DNA of 53,352 nt from Bacteriovoracales bacterium (GTDB lineage Bacteria; Bdellovibrionota; Bacteriovoracia; Bacteriovoracales; Bacteriovoracaceae). The stretch covers positions 1 through 53,352 of the forward strand of contig JAOMEV010000015.1 of the NCBI GenBank assembly GCA_028346125.1, given 5' to 3'. The translations under genes were made by a program, and so were the position numbers. Below, one piece after another: positions 16,447 through 26,268 of the stretch. Within the stretch, counting starts at the first letter, position 1. Each line of letters opens with the position of its first letter. The notes beneath the pieces are model-generated. The model had not been told where the DNA came from. It searched no databases and was given only the letters and a program-made list of their open reading frames with translations.

Positions 16447-18324
16447 TTACTCAAAGAAACAGCTGAGTAAGTTTTTGTTTTGAAGATGGGAGACATAATC
16501 ACTGTAAAGGGTTTGGTAACGCATACCGGGATAGCCCTTTAGGGATAAAACTCTTTTAACAAATCCATTTCGTAAAGAGCTTATATTTTCCCTCACGATT
16601 TCAGTCTCGTGGGACAAAAGATCGTAAGAAGGATTAACATCACAGATTTTGTCGATGGACTCTCTAAAATCCGCTGATTCGACAAAGTTTCTCATCTGAT
16701 CATCCTCTATTTGATCTTTCAAAAGAGAGATTTTAAGTGCATTCATCAGGACACTTCCAATTGGACTTAATGTTCCCTTATCATTTGGTCTTAGAGGAAC
16801 TGTCGCGACGGTTTCAAATCCATCCTTAAGGGCCTTGAAAGCATGAAGGATAGGATCCCCGACATCACCTTTGTTACAATCGTATTCTTGTTGAACATGC
16901 TCATCTGTACAAAAAGGAAATTCACGGTTCTTTCTTTCATCGTAGTAAGCGTATCTTATGGCACCTTTGTCATAACCACCTACACCATGAAAGATGGCCC
17001 TTTCTTTTCTAGGGAGATAATCCATAACAGAGTTTGTGTAACCATTTTCTGCATGAACTGTTCCTTTAAAGTTATGGCGTAAACCTAAAACATGTCCAAT
17101 TTCATGAGATATTGTTTCCTTATAATATCCTTTTATGTACTCTTCAAAAGACGTTGCTCCTGTAAAGTGCGGGATAACAGGAACTTCACCACGGCCACTG
17201 AAAAGTGTTAAGGATCCAAATTTTGCTTTTAAAACATCAGAGGATCTTTTTGAGTAAGAGAATCTTTTAGCGTAATCAGACCTTAAAAAATCACCATTGA
17301 TAAGAAGACTTCCACTTATGATTGTCCCTGTTACTGGGTCTGCAAAAACGGGAACAGCTATTCCTGCCCAGTCTGTATACTTATCCGTGTTTTTTACCCA
17401 CTTCACTATATTGTAACGGGGGTCACCGATATCCATGCTTTTGGACGCCAATTTAACTTCAACTGGGCTTCCATCGAAGGCAGAGTTCCATGAAAGGATA
17501 GCTTCGGCCGCTGGCCTCTCCATATCTTCGGGGAAATCCTTTAGGTAAAAAGTTATTTTACCTGTTTTGAGAGAAAATCGCCTTATAGGAGTTTCCTCAT
17601 CTTTCGTCATTGAAGTCGGACCAAAGAAGGCATACTTATCCTTTATACTTTGAGCAACAGTTTTTGTTGTTCTTTCTAAAGGAAGACTTGAACGCCTTAC
17701 AAGAAAAACCCTTAAATCAACGCTTCCTGACTTCCTTAAAGTTTCCCCATTTTTTTTCATAGTTCCTGTCATCGGGTAACGAAGATCTAGGACCACGCGG
17801 TCACTATCAATATAGGTATTTAAAACCTGTGATCGTCCGTGAGAAACGTAGGATAAGACTTGTGTTCTCATCTGAGTTTGAAGCTTAAGCTCATCTTGTA
17901 TGTTTTTATTTTTCAAGGCCGAAGCAAAGTCAATAAGCTCTAATCCATCCTTCTTATCCATTTTTAAACTCATAGCAACTTTTTTTGCTAAAACATCATA
18001 AAGATAAAGCTTTCCTTTATAAGGAATCATTTTGACAATTTTTGCATCTGAATGGGCGGAAATCACTCCACCAAAAAAGTTATTTGTATTAGTGACGGTT
18101 AGTCCAAAAAGCCAATAGTCTTTGAGATCACGCTTTTCAAGGCCGCCAATATTTTTTAAATCTTGCGGTAAGGAAGAATTCCCTACACTTTTTTCGAGTT
18201 CCCCTCGAATCTTTTCTTGGGATAAAAGGCTTCCCTGGTTAAAAGCAAGTTTTTCCTGGGAAGGTTGATTGCACCCAACAAAAAGAGACAAGAGGATAAA
18301 CATTTTCATCATTGTTTTTTTCAT
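16447..18324 (-). CDS. Zinc-dependent metzincin-type protease, predicted lipoprotein
   Basis: About 625 residues. The N terminus has a lipoprotein signal peptide with lipobox LFVGC, the cysteine near residue 18-19, so it should be exported and lipid-anchored. The catalytic zinc motif HEIGHVLGLRHNF is near residues 407-419, followed by a Met-turn candidate SVMDYL about 16 residues later. This is the metzincin layout, and HExxHxLGLRHNF is typical of DUF4953-type bacterial peptidases. The family is otherwise variable and substrates are unknown. Two adjacent ATGs occur; the second (18324) has better spacing from AAGGAG. Flanked by a terminator downstream and divergent from the AIM24-family gene. 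A degradative or cell-envelope role is inference. Confidence 0.88.
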   Translation of the reverse strand: MKKTMMKMFILLSLFVGCNQPSQEKLAFNQGSLLSQEKIRGELEKSVGNSSLPQDLKNIGGLEKRDLKDYWLFGLTVTNTNNFFGGVISAHSDAKIVKMIPYKGKLYLYDVLAKKVAMSLKMDKKDGLELIDFASALKNKNIQDELKLQTQMRTQVLSYVSHGRSQVLNTYIDSDRVVLDLRYPMTGTMKKNGETLRKSGSVDLRVFLVRRSSLPLERTTKTVAQSIKDKYAFFGPTSMTKDEETPIRRFSLKTGKITFYLKDFPEDMERPAAEAILSWNSAFDGSPVEVKLASKSMDIGDPRYNIVKWVKNTDKYTDWAGIAVPVFADPVTGTIISGSLLINGDFLRSDYAKRFSYSKRSSDVLKAKFGSLTLFSGRGEVPVIPHFTGATSFEEYIKGYYKETISHEIGHVLGLRHNFKGTVHAENGYTNSVMDYLPRKERAIFHGVGGYDKGAIRYAYYDERKNREFPFCTDEHVQQEYDCNKGDVGDPILHAFKALKDGFETVATVPLRPNDKGTLSPIGSVLMNALKISLLKDQIEDDQMRNFVESADFRESIDKICDVNPSYDLLSHETEIVRENISSLRNGFVKRVLSLKGYPGMRYQTLYSDYVSHLQNKNLLSCFFE

Positions 18325-18508
18325 CATCCTCTCCTTTTTTGTATACCAGAGGAAAAGCCCTCTGATAGATAGGGTTTATAGGATTTTTCTTTTATTTCCA
18401 AATAGGCGATGGTAAAAAATGGTGTATTTTCAATAAGTTAGACGTTTTGGGTTCTGCATGGTAAGAAAAAGTAAAGTTTAGCATCACATTATAAAGACTT
18501 AGGGCCAC

Positions 18509-18536
18509 TTTGCTTTTCAAGAAAAAAAGGTAAAAT
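18509..18536 (+). promoter_or_regulatory. Candidate sigma-70 promoter of the AIM24-family gene
   Basis: TTTGCT (18509-18514) is followed after 16 bp by TAAAAT (18531-18536), about 30 bp before the ATG at 18567, with GAGGAG as ribosome binding site in between. The -35 element is weak. Confidence 0.4.
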
Positions 18537-18566
18537 GCCGGCCAATTAAATAAAGAGGAGTTAAAA

Positions 18567-19352
18567 ATGAATTGTCACGAAGTTGATTATGAAATTATAG
18601 GAAGTGATCTTCAAATGGTAGAAGTCGAACTTGATCCAGGTGAAACGGTTGTCGCCGAAGCAGGTTCTATGAACTACTTTGAAGATGGCATTACATTCGA
18701 TGCCAAAATGGGTGACGGATCAGAACCTGAAAAAGGTTTTTTTGGAAAAATTCTTGGTGCTGGAAAAAGGCTTCTTACAGGTGAATCTATTTTCATGACC
18801 CACTTTACAAACCAAGGACAAGGTAAAAAAAGAGTTTCTTTCGCAGCACCTTTTCCTGGAAAGATTATTCCACTGGATATGAAAGAAGTTGGTGGACAGA
18901 TCATCTGTCAAAAAGACAGTTTTCTCGCCGCTGCTTTGGGAACAAAAGTTTCCATCGCTTTTAACCAAAAAATTGGCTCTGGCTTTTTTGGAGGGGAAGG
19001 TTTTATTCTTCAAAAACTTGAAGGGGATGGAATGGCCTTCATCCATGCCGGTGGGACAATTATTAAAAAAGAACTCAAAAATAGCAGACTCATGGTTGAT
19101 ACTGGTTGTATCGTAGGTTTTACTCCTGGTATTGATTACAATATTCAAAGCGCTGGCGGTTTAAAATCAATGGTGTTTGGAGGAGAAGGACTCTTTTTGG
19201 CAACACTTGCTGGAACCGGATCTGTTTGGTTACAAAGTTTGCCTTTTTCAAGGCTAGCAGACCGTATTATTGCCAATGCTCCTTCCGTGGGAGGAAACCA
19301 ACAAGGTGAGGGATCATTACTTGGAGGAGTCTCAAATATCTTCGAAGACTAA
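18567..19352 (+). CDS. AIM24 / TIGR00266 family protein
   Basis: Protein of 261 residues, normal for the TIGR00266 family. Visible family features are the N-terminal [18 protein letters not shown], the [19 protein letters not shown] segment, [10 protein letters not shown], the [18 protein letters not shown] stretch and the C-terminal [18 protein letters not shown]. The family folds into a glycine-rich beta structure with unclear function; mitochondrial AIM24 affects inner-membrane organisation, and bacterial members remain uncharacterised. GAGGAG upstream supports the start. Its promoter region is shared divergently with the metalloprotease. Confidence 0.92.
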   Translation: MNCHEVDYEIIGSDLQMVEVELDPGETVVAEAGSMNYFEDGITFDAKMGDGSEPEKGFFGKILGAGKRLLTGESIFMTHFTNQGQGKKRVSFAAPFPGKIIPLDMKEVGGQIICQKDSFLAAALGTKVSIAFNQKIGSGFFGGEGFILQKLEGDGMAFIHAGGTIIKKELKNSRLMVDTGCIVGFTPGIDYNIQSAGGLKSMVFGGEGLFLATLAGTGSVWLQSLPFSRLADRIIANAPSVGGNQQGEGSLLGGVSNIFED

Positions 19353-19430
19353 ACGTTGTTAGGTCAAGCTATTAATGTTCAACATATAAAAAACCGATGA
19401 AGGATTAACCTACTGGAAAGGAGACATGAA

Positions 19431-19595
19431 ATGGAAAATAAAGAAAAAAAAACTCATGAACACGTTCCTGTTCCAATAGACCTCTATGATAAATTAAAAA
19501 AGGTTGCATCCAAAAAAGGTCAGGCCCCACAAAGATATTTGTGGGGTCTTATAGAAGGAGATTATTTAAAATGGAAAAAAGAAGATAATGAATAA
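19431..19595 (+). CDS. Small ribbon-helix-helix-like protein (54 residues)
   Basis: Short gene starting MENKEKKTHEHVPVPIDLYD. ATG at 19431 has GGAAAGGAG a few bases upstream. The segment VPIDLYDKLKKVASKKGQ (residues 13-30) followed by PQRYLWGLIEGDYLKWKK looks like the beta-strand and two helices of a ribbon-helix-helix DNA-binding fold, with a charged N-terminal extension. It begins 78 bp after the AIM24-family stop and ends 3 bp before the stop of the convergent receiver gene. No toxin-like partner is adjacent. Assignment rests on pattern only. Confidence 0.65.
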   Translation: MENKEKKTHEHVPVPIDLYDKLKKVASKKGQAPQRYLWGLIEGDYLKWKKEDNE

Positions 19596-19598
19596 AAA

Positions 19599-20453
19599 CT
19601 AACCTTCAGATGCTTCTTCGCCTTCACCTTCGCCTTCCTCTTCCTCATCAAGATCTTTAAGCTCTCTTTTCGTTGTCGTGACAGAACGGATCTCGGTTCT
19701 ATCATCTTCAGTGAGTCCCTGAAAGGTTAACTCTATACTGTAAAGATCTGGCCCTAATTTTTCGGAAAAAATAACGGCACCTTTTAAATTAACCTCGACT
19801 TTAAAAAGCTCGTTAAGTTTAGTTGAATCAACAGTTATTTCAGATCCATCAGGAATAAAAAAGCCTGTTTCTATTTTGGCGTGGACTTCCGAAAGCTCTG
19901 TCATTTTACTTGGCTTTTCTTTTAAATGCTCTCTGATTGTTATTTCAAGGTCACAAGGCATAATGGCAAACATTTGAGCGTTATCCTGACCCATCAACCT
20001 ATCAATTTTTTGAAGAAGAATACTTTCATCAATTGGTTTTGTTATATAATCGTGAGCACCTGCCTGAATGGCCAAATTAATTTGTTTGGGATCAGTTTTA
20101 GCTGTACAGAAACAAATTTTTAAAGGCGGTCTCTCATTTTTTTGTTCTTCATCTTCTTCTTTTCCACTTTTCTCCTCTGATTCTCCATCCCCGTTTCCTA
20201 CACCTTTTTTATCTATTTTATCGAGAAGGTACTTCATTACCTGAACACCATTCATAACCGGCATCATAACGTCCAAAATAATCAGTTGGAGATCCGGATT
20301 TTCATCAACTTTTTCAAGGGCCTGCATCCCATCATTGGCCAAGACAACTTCATAACCGGCCTTCTTTAACTTTAAGTTAAGAAGCATCCTGATATCTTCA
20401 CTATCATCTACAACTAAAATTTTACCTTTTGTCTTTTTTTCTTCTTCCGCCAT
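19599..20453 (-). CDS. Response regulator with an acidic insert and a PilZ-like C-terminal domain
   Basis: Protein of 284 residues. The receiver domain has the acidic pair DD at 16-17, the phosphoacceptor Asp61 in LIILDVMMP and Lys139 in YITKPID. It is interrupted by a highly charged insert (about 85-108, rich in Glu, Lys and Gly). Residues from about 165 to 257 follow the order of a PilZ domain (LSEVHAKIETGFF, then a beta-rich stretch, then YSIELTFQGLTEDDRTEI) but lack the RxxxR and D/NxSxxG residues that bind c-di-GMP. The C terminus is a Glu/Gly acidic tail. No kinase is adjacent; the nearest genes are the convergent RHH-like gene and the divergent MBL/cNMP gene. Confidence 0.85.
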   Translation of the reverse strand: MAEEEKKTKGKILVVDDSEDIRMLLNLKLKKAGYEVVLANDGMQALEKVDENPDLQLIILDVMMPVMNGVQVMKYLLDKIDKKGVGNGDGESEEKSGKEEDEEQKNERPPLKICFCTAKTDPKQINLAIQAGAHDYITKPIDESILLQKIDRLMGQDNAQMFAIMPCDLEITIREHLKEKPSKMTELSEVHAKIETGFFIPDGSEITVDSTKLNELFKVEVNLKGAVIFSEKLGPDLYSIELTFQGLTEDDRTEIRSVTTTKRELKDLDEEEEGEGEGEEASEG

Positions 20454-20648
20454 GGGGAATTACCTTTTATTTTTCATACTTCTGTTATCTAGAAGCTTTT
20501 CGGTAAGTTTGATAAAAATTCTTAGTTTTAATTTTTCTAAAAATTTTTTATTCAAATCGAAATAAACTTTGTTTAAAAACGACAAAATTATTTTAGTTTC
20601 CATTAAGAGTTTTAAATTAATAAACCGAAGGAAGCTTATAAGGTTTAT

Positions 20649-22865
20649 ATGGGAAAAATAAAAAAAATAAAAGTTGCACCAGGAATTAGTTGGGTAGAAG
20701 TCCCAGATGCGGGTCTTAATATATTATGTGGATGCCCAGCAGACTCAGTTAAACATTTAATTAAAAATGGTATGATCAAAACCATTGAAAAAAATGGTGC
20801 GACCTTTGAAAGTGGCCCCAATGTCATTTTGCTTTCTGATACCAGTATTCAAAATGGTCAGTTCTCAAATTTGGGCGAATTTCCAGTTCTTCAAATGCTT
20901 TATAAGCAAGGTATGATTATCCCGAATCACCCTAACAATAAGGGACAAAAACCTCTTTTAATGGGAACAAAAAAGCAGGTTAAGGCCCAACTTTCTTATA
21001 TTTATCGAGGAAATTATGGATTAACTTCTGTAGAAGAAATCGTGTCCGCCGGTATTGCAAAAGAACTTGCCGAAGATATGATGAAAGTTAAACTCAAGTT
21101 TGCTTTTGGTAAAATTGCCCATACTGATAACTTTCTCGATACACTCGTTATAGAAAATAAAAGGGTCGAAGTTAAAAATAATGTTTTCATAAAAAGGTCA
21201 AAATTTAATAATTATGTTATTGAATACGAGGGAGAGAAGGTTTCTATTTCTCTAGACCTAAAACCTGGAGAAAGTTTCACCCCCTCATATCACTTAGGTT
21301 TCTATAAAGTTCACAGAGAGTACTTTTCAGTTATTCACTCAGGAGAAGGTGATGGTTGGGATATTCATCGCCCCTGTATGTCCAGTATAATTACTTATGA
21401 CCAAAATATGTATATTATTGATACTGGCCCCAATATTTTGGAAACACTCAATTCACTTGGCATCAGTGTAAGTTCAATTAAAGGTATTTTTCACACCCAT
21501 TGTCACGATGATCACTTTTCAGGTCTAACAGCACTTATTCAAGCTGATCATAAATTAGATTATTATGCCACTCCTGCTGTGAGATCTTCCGTCAGTAAAA
21601 AGCTTTCGGCTCTACTAGGAAGACCTGAAGATTTTATGAACCGTTATTTTAATATTGTCGACCTTGAAAGGGAGAAATGGAATAATGTTGAAGGTATGGG
21701 AGTTAAGCCCTTCTACTCACCTCACCCTGTAGAAACAACAAATTTTCAATTTAGGGTGATTTCAGAAAATGGTTATAAAATTTATTCCCATATGGCCGAC
21801 ATTGCTTCTTTTAATGTTTTGAATAATATGGTCAGTAGTAAAAAAGGGGATGATGGGCCATCCAAGGAACTTTTTGATAAAGTTAAAGAAAATTATTTGG
21901 CCGAAGCCGATGTCAAAAAAATTGATATAGGCGGAGGCATGATTCATGGTATGGCCAAAGACTTTTTAAATGATAAATCGAAAAAAATTATTCTTTCCCA
22001 TACAAATAGAAACTTAACACCCGAGGAAAAAGAGATCGGGGAAAGGGCCTCTTTTGGGATGATCGATACACTCATCCCTTCCAATGCAAACCCAATGTCC
22101 TCTTATGTTCAAAAATACCTAAGACATTATTTCCCCGAAGAACTCTTTGATGAACTTCGAGACATTATTAATTGTCCGATTGTCGATTTTAATGCTGGTT
22201 CAATTCTCCTTAAGCAGTCAGGAAAAAATGATTACCTTTATCTCACTTTGACTGGCAACGTGGAAATGATTCAGTCCAAAAAAAACCTTCATCAAATGGT
22301 CTCTGCCGGTTCACTCATTGGGGAAATGGCGGCCCTTCTTTCAGAGCCAAGAAAGAAAACTTATGTTGCCCAAGGACATGTATGGGCCTTAAAAATTCCC
22401 GCTATCATTTATCAAGACTTTATTAAAAAACATCGTCTTTTGCAGCATATTTTGAAAAGAAGAACAAACAAGAATATCCTTCTCAATCTGCCTATTTTTG
22501 AGCAAATGGCCTCATCTTACATCATTAATACTCTTTCCCAGGCCTTAACTCGAAAACAAATACACAAAAATAATAAAATACCAGTTGGTGATAGTCCCGA
22601 ATTGGTTGTTATTATTTCTGGCGAATTTGCACTTATGTCACCCAAAGGGGAGATTTTAGAAAGCCTAAAAAAGAATTCTATTTGCCGTGAAGAAAGAATT
22701 CTTTTTCCAAAAATGCCTATAAGTGATATTAGGGCCATAACAGATGGCGAATACGGTCTTATTTCAGGTGATCAATTAAATGAGATTCCTGCAGTGATTT
22801 GGAAACTTTTCGAAATTTATGACTTGAGAACTGCGCTTCAACCTAAATTGAAAAAAGCCGCTTAA
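20649..22865 (+). CDS. MBL-fold metallohydrolase fused to two cyclic-nucleotide-binding domains
   Basis: Protein of 738 residues. The central domain (about 225-450) is a metallo-beta-lactamase fold with H-x-H-x-D-H as HCHDDH (284-289), an upstream IIDTGPN strand and later metal-ligand candidates. Residues about 510-600 form a cyclic-nucleotide-binding domain; its phosphate-binding cassette GSLIGEMAALLSEPR keeps the key Glu and Arg. A second, more degenerate domain of this type (about 615-735) ends the protein. The N-terminal 200 residues are a beta-rich extension. A cNMP-controlled hydrolase, perhaps of a nucleotide or phosphodiester, is plausible but unproven. Cytoplasmic (no signal peptide). 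Its stop overlaps that of the convergent exported-protein gene in TTAA. Confidence 0.85.
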   Translation: MGKIKKIKVAPGISWVEVPDAGLNILCGCPADSVKHLIKNGMIKTIEKNGATFESGPNVILLSDTSIQNGQFSNLGEFPVLQMLYKQGMIIPNHPNNKGQKPLLMGTKKQVKAQLSYIYRGNYGLTSVEEIVSAGIAKELAEDMMKVKLKFAFGKIAHTDNFLDTLVIENKRVEVKNNVFIKRSKFNNYVIEYEGEKVSISLDLKPGESFTPSYHLGFYKVHREYFSVIHSGEGDGWDIHRPCMSSIITYDQNMYIIDTGPNILETLNSLGISVSSIKGIFHTHCHDDHFSGLTALIQADHKLDYYATPAVRSSVSKKLSALLGRPEDFMNRYFNIVDLEREKWNNVEGMGVKPFYSPHPVETTNFQFRVISENGYKIYSHMADIASFNVLNNMVSSKKGDDGPSKELFDKVKENYLAEADVKKIDIGGGMIHGMAKDFLNDKSKKIILSHTNRNLTPEEKEIGERASFGMIDTLIPSNANPMSSYVQKYLRHYFPEELFDELRDIINCPIVDFNAGSILLKQSGKNDYLYLTLTGNVEMIQSKKNLHQMVSAGSLIGEMAALLSEPRKKTYVAQGHVWALKIPAIIYQDFIKKHRLLQHILKRRTNKNILLNLPIFEQMASSYIINTLSQALTRKQIHKNNKIPVGDSPELVVIISGEFALMSPKGEILESLKKNSICREERILFPKMPISDIRAITDGEYGLISGDQLNEIPAVIWKLFEIYDLRTALQPKLKKAA

Positions 22866-23833
22866 AACTTATCCATATCTTTTAACTTTACCAGAGGGTT
22901 ATCTTTCATATCAACAACCCTGTGACCTTCTTGATTAATAAAAAAGGGAGCAAATCGCTTGTATTTTTCAACCATTTCTTTTAATTTACTTTTATCTATT
23001 GGGCAACTTACGACTCTTTTTTCAAAAGTTCCTATACCTTTAAGCCTATTTTTAACCTTCTTAACCATTGATAGTTTCTTAAACTGGCTGCAATTAATTG
23101 CCTCATCCATAGAGTGATCCAAATACCTGGACCAATCCATCTTTTTAACAAGAACCCATTTTTTCCTTTTACACTTTACATAGGGACCAAAATTAAATTT
23201 TTTTCCTAAAATATCATTATTTTTTTGAAGGACATGATTCCAAAAGCGCATTCCATTAAAGTCCGCCGCCAAATCAGCATAAGAAATTACGCCCGTTGGT
23301 ATGCGCCCCAAGATACCATATTCTTCCTTAAGACCTATCATAAGTGTTTTTTTAATGCCTTTTCTCTTAATGTACATAGACGTAAAGTACCTAAAACCAG
23401 AAGAAAAGAAATGCTCAAATTTGTCACTCCCCAAGTAGACGTCGCCCATTTTTAAATTTGGGGAGTGAACTGACCTTAATTTAGCAATAAAACCCAACAC
23501 AATAGATTCACTTAAAACAAAATCTCTATAAATGGATTTATCTACTGAAATAAAATTTTTATCAAGAGTATTTGTTTCATTAACCCATCTAACTATTTTC
23601 CCAAAGAACGTACTATTTAAATACCTTTGGAGATGAAAATAAAGCTTTCTTTCATTGCATCTTAAGAGACCAAAATTAGCATTTTTAAGGCCTTTTTTAA
23701 AATATTCATTTGTTTTGTTATTAAATATTTTTGTAGAGTCATTTAAATTACTTTGAAATCTTCCTGTAAAGTTATCAACCTCTGCCGAGTAAACATTTGT
23801 AAAAAAAAGAAGTATAAAGGCAAACTTTTTCAA
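22862..23833 (-). CDS. Exported protein with a DKxEHF motif
   Basis: Protein of 323 residues with a signal peptide ending near VYSAEV (about 17). Residues about 135-205 contain SDKFEHFFSSGFRYF and, later, GVISYADLAADFNGMRFW, an arrangement reminiscent of DUF2279/YfiM-type envelope proteins. The rest is basic and not recognised. TTG start with AGGA six bases upstream. It begins 8 bp after the stop of the CheA-like kinase and so is almost certainly co-transcribed with it. A periplasmic or outer-membrane role linked to that kinase is possible but speculative. Confidence 0.78.
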   Translation of the reverse strand: MKKFAFILLFFTNVYSAEVDNFTGRFQSNLNDSTKIFNNKTNEYFKKGLKNANFGLLRCNERKLYFHLQRYLNSTFFGKIVRWVNETNTLDKNFISVDKSIYRDFVLSESIVLGFIAKLRSVHSPNLKMGDVYLGSDKFEHFFSSGFRYFTSMYIKRKGIKKTLMIGLKEEYGILGRIPTGVISYADLAADFNGMRFWNHVLQKNNDILGKKFNFGPYVKCKRKKWVLVKKMDWSRYLDHSMDEAINCSQFKKLSMVKKVKNRLKGIGTFEKRVVSCPIDKSKLKEMVEKYKRFAPFFINQEGHRVVDMKDNPLVKLKDMDKF

Positions 23834-23841
23834 GACACGTC

Positions 23842-25860
23842 CTAAGTTTTTTTGGGTAAATCAATAATAAATGTGGTTCCAACATCTACTTTACTTTCTA
23901 CACTAATATTACCTCCTATTTTTTTTACCTCGGTTTTAATGACGTCCATTCCTACGCCTCGACCTGAGACCTCCGTAACAATATCTTTAGATGAAAAACC
24001 TGGCTCAAAAATTAGGTTTATAACTTTTTTAGCAGGGATGGAATTTACATCTAGGTTTTTAAATAAAACTTTGGCAGAGGCGGATTTTCTAATTGCCGTA
24101 GGGTTAATTCCTCGCCCATCATCACTGATAATAATTTGAAATCGTCCGTTATCAAAGTCTTTAAAATTTATTTCTATTGTGGCGGCCCTTTTTTTCTTTT
24201 TTTCTTTCCTTTCTTCACGAGTCTCAATTCCGTGATCTATCGCATTTCTGAATATATGGATCAGTGTTGAAAAAAGTCTTCTATAGCCTTCAAGATTTAC
24301 GTAAATATTACTTTTATTAATTTTATAAATGACCTCTTTATCCTGTCTAGCACTGAGCTCCTCAATATGTGGGACATACCTTTTGAAATAGACATCAATA
24401 TTTTTCAATATAAAATTTCGGTGAAAATTACTTACAAAGCTTTGGACCTCTTTTTTTAATGACAAGGTTTCCTGAAAGTCTTCAGAAAAACTGAGGTTTG
24501 AATTTACTAGTTCTATAATTTTTCTATTTTCTTTAATAAAATAACTTAACTCCCTATTAATATTTTCAATCAAGAAAAGAAGATCTTTTGGAATTTTGTG
24601 TAACGTTTTATTTTTTTCCTTATATTGATTAAAATAAGTTTCTAATTCATGTATTCTTCTAACGACGTCATCTATTTTAAAGGAGCCAAATCCTGCTTTC
24701 AAAGTATGAAAATGGCGGTAAACAATATCAATATCTAAATTATTAGCATTACTATTCATATAGTTCAAAATAATATCTTCCGCATCACTTACAAGATCCA
24801 GAAACTCTAAAGGTCTATCAATTATGGCCAAGATTGAGAAAAGTTTAGTTTTTTCTTTGAGCGCCTTCTTTTTTAAATGAACCTTATTTTTTATATCTGT
24901 AGCTATACATATTATTTTATCTACTTTATTATTTCCATTATTTTGGTAGAGTGGCCTAAAGTCCAAAGAAACCACGGCTCCTTGGTTTTTTGTAAATGTT
25001 TTTGGTGCTAAATCAAGAATATCATTAAAGGGTACAATTCCTTTATAAACATGGTCTAACCATCTATCGAAGTTTTTATTTTCATTTATGTCAAACTGCA
25101 AGACTTCTTTTATTTTTTTGCCTTTAGGCTTAACCATAAATATTTTTTCTGTAACATCTGTTGTCTCACCGACGACGCTTCCTTCTTTATCAATAACGAG
25201 AAAGCCGTGATCAATATTTGAAAGAAGAATTTTGAAGTTTTTATTCTGATTATGAACTTCAGATGTCATAGTTTCAACTAACTCATTGAGCCTTTGAGTA
25301 AACTCTTCTAAATTTACCACCTTCTCCTTTAAACTTTTTTTCACACTATAGAGATAAATATTTAGTAAAGAAAAAAATAAAAAGGTTCCTAAAACGATTG
25401 GCAAAGCCATTTTCTCATCAGAACCAAATTCACGACCCATAATTATAAAAAAAGCGACCTCCAAAAAAATCAAATAAAATTGGAAAAAGGTAAAACCTTT
25501 TGGCCTCAATGTACTTAGACCTAACAACATCAAAGAAATGTAGACGATGGAAAACATTAAGGAATTATAAGCACCCGATGAAGTAAAATTAAAAAGTGCA
25601 ATACCATAAGTTGAAATAAAGAAGAAAAATGGGAATGGCCTAACCGTTAAGCTTTTTTCAAGATAACCATATATTAAACCGCAAAGTATCAATACAATTG
25701 GAAAAAACCAATAGACAGGTATTACTGGTGTTTTAAAAAATACACTCATTAGAACAGAGATAAGATAATAAAGAGGAAATGACACCAACGTGACGACGAT
25801 ATGACTCATTTTTTTTGTTTTAATCTTATCCCACACTTTCACAACAAAAGACCCACTCAA
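23842..25860 (-). CDS. Membrane histidine kinase with PAS, Hpt and CheA-like ATPase
   Basis: Protein of 672 residues. The N-terminal part has about six membrane helices (20-172). A PAS-like domain (about 205-325) follows, beginning LLSNIDHGFLVIDKEG. The Hpt domain carries FHTLKAGFG with phosphosite His385. The CheA-type ATPase (about 520-672) has FRNAIDHGI, ISDDGRGI and SGRGVGMD. No receiver is present in this protein. The TTG at 25860 has no clear ribosome binding site; a GTG at 25842 or ATG at 25809 could be the true start without losing a domain. It heads an operon with the exported protein ending at 22862 and is divergent from the hybrid kinase. Confidence 0.88.
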   Translation of the reverse strand: MSGSFVVKVWDKIKTKKMSHIVVTLVSFPLYYLISVLMSVFFKTPVIPVYWFFPIVLILCGLIYGYLEKSLTVRPFPFFFFISTYGIALFNFTSSGAYNSLMFSIVYISLMLLGLSTLRPKGFTFFQFYLIFLEVAFFIIMGREFGSDEKMALPIVLGTFLFFSLLNIYLYSVKKSLKEKVVNLEEFTQRLNELVETMTSEVHNQNKNFKILLSNIDHGFLVIDKEGSVVGETTDVTEKIFMVKPKGKKIKEVLQFDINENKNFDRWLDHVYKGIVPFNDILDLAPKTFTKNQGAVVSLDFRPLYQNNGNNKVDKIICIATDIKNKVHLKKKALKEKTKLFSILAIIDRPLEFLDLVSDAEDIILNYMNSNANNLDIDIVYRHFHTLKAGFGSFKIDDVVRRIHELETYFNQYKEKNKTLHKIPKDLLFLIENINRELSYFIKENRKIIELVNSNLSFSEDFQETLSLKKEVQSFVSNFHRNFILKNIDVYFKRYVPHIEELSARQDKEVIYKINKSNIYVNLEGYRRLFSTLIHIFRNAIDHGIETREERKEKKKKRAATIEINFKDFDNGRFQIIISDDGRGINPTAIRKSASAKVLFKNLDVNSIPAKKVINLIFEPGFSSKDIVTEVSGRGVGMDVIKTEVKKIGGNISVESKVDVGTTFIIDLPKKT

Positions 25861-26268
25861 TAATGAAGCCGACCATTTTAGTTATTGAATTTTACTATGA
25901 AATCCATATTTTAGACCAAAAAAGTCACCTTTTTTAACATTATTTTAGAAAGGAAAAACATGACCTATTTAAAAAGAAACGATTTTTATAAATTTTATTT
26001 TTAATTTTTAAGTGAAGGTTAGTGAAACAAGGTTTAAATAAATTTTTTACATTTAATTTTACATTTTAAATAACAAATACTTAAAGGCCTTAAAAAACAA
26101 AGTTAATTGGTCATATAAAAGCAACATTCCGACCTTTTACTAAGAGTAGAGTTTTTTTCCCAAAAAAATTTGAATGCTCTTAAGTTTACTTCTTTCAATA
26201 ACTTATACCGATTATTTGATGGGAGAAATTTAAGAATTTCTTCATTTTTAATATTGGAACTTTGATTA
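25861..26268. promoter_or_regulatory. Divergent promoter region between two kinase genes
   Basis: A 408-bp very A/T-rich gap between two divergently transcribed kinases. It contains TTTACATTT twice 12 bp apart (26046-26054 and 26058-26066). No convincing gene, RNA or consensus promoter could be singled out. Confidence 0.5.
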
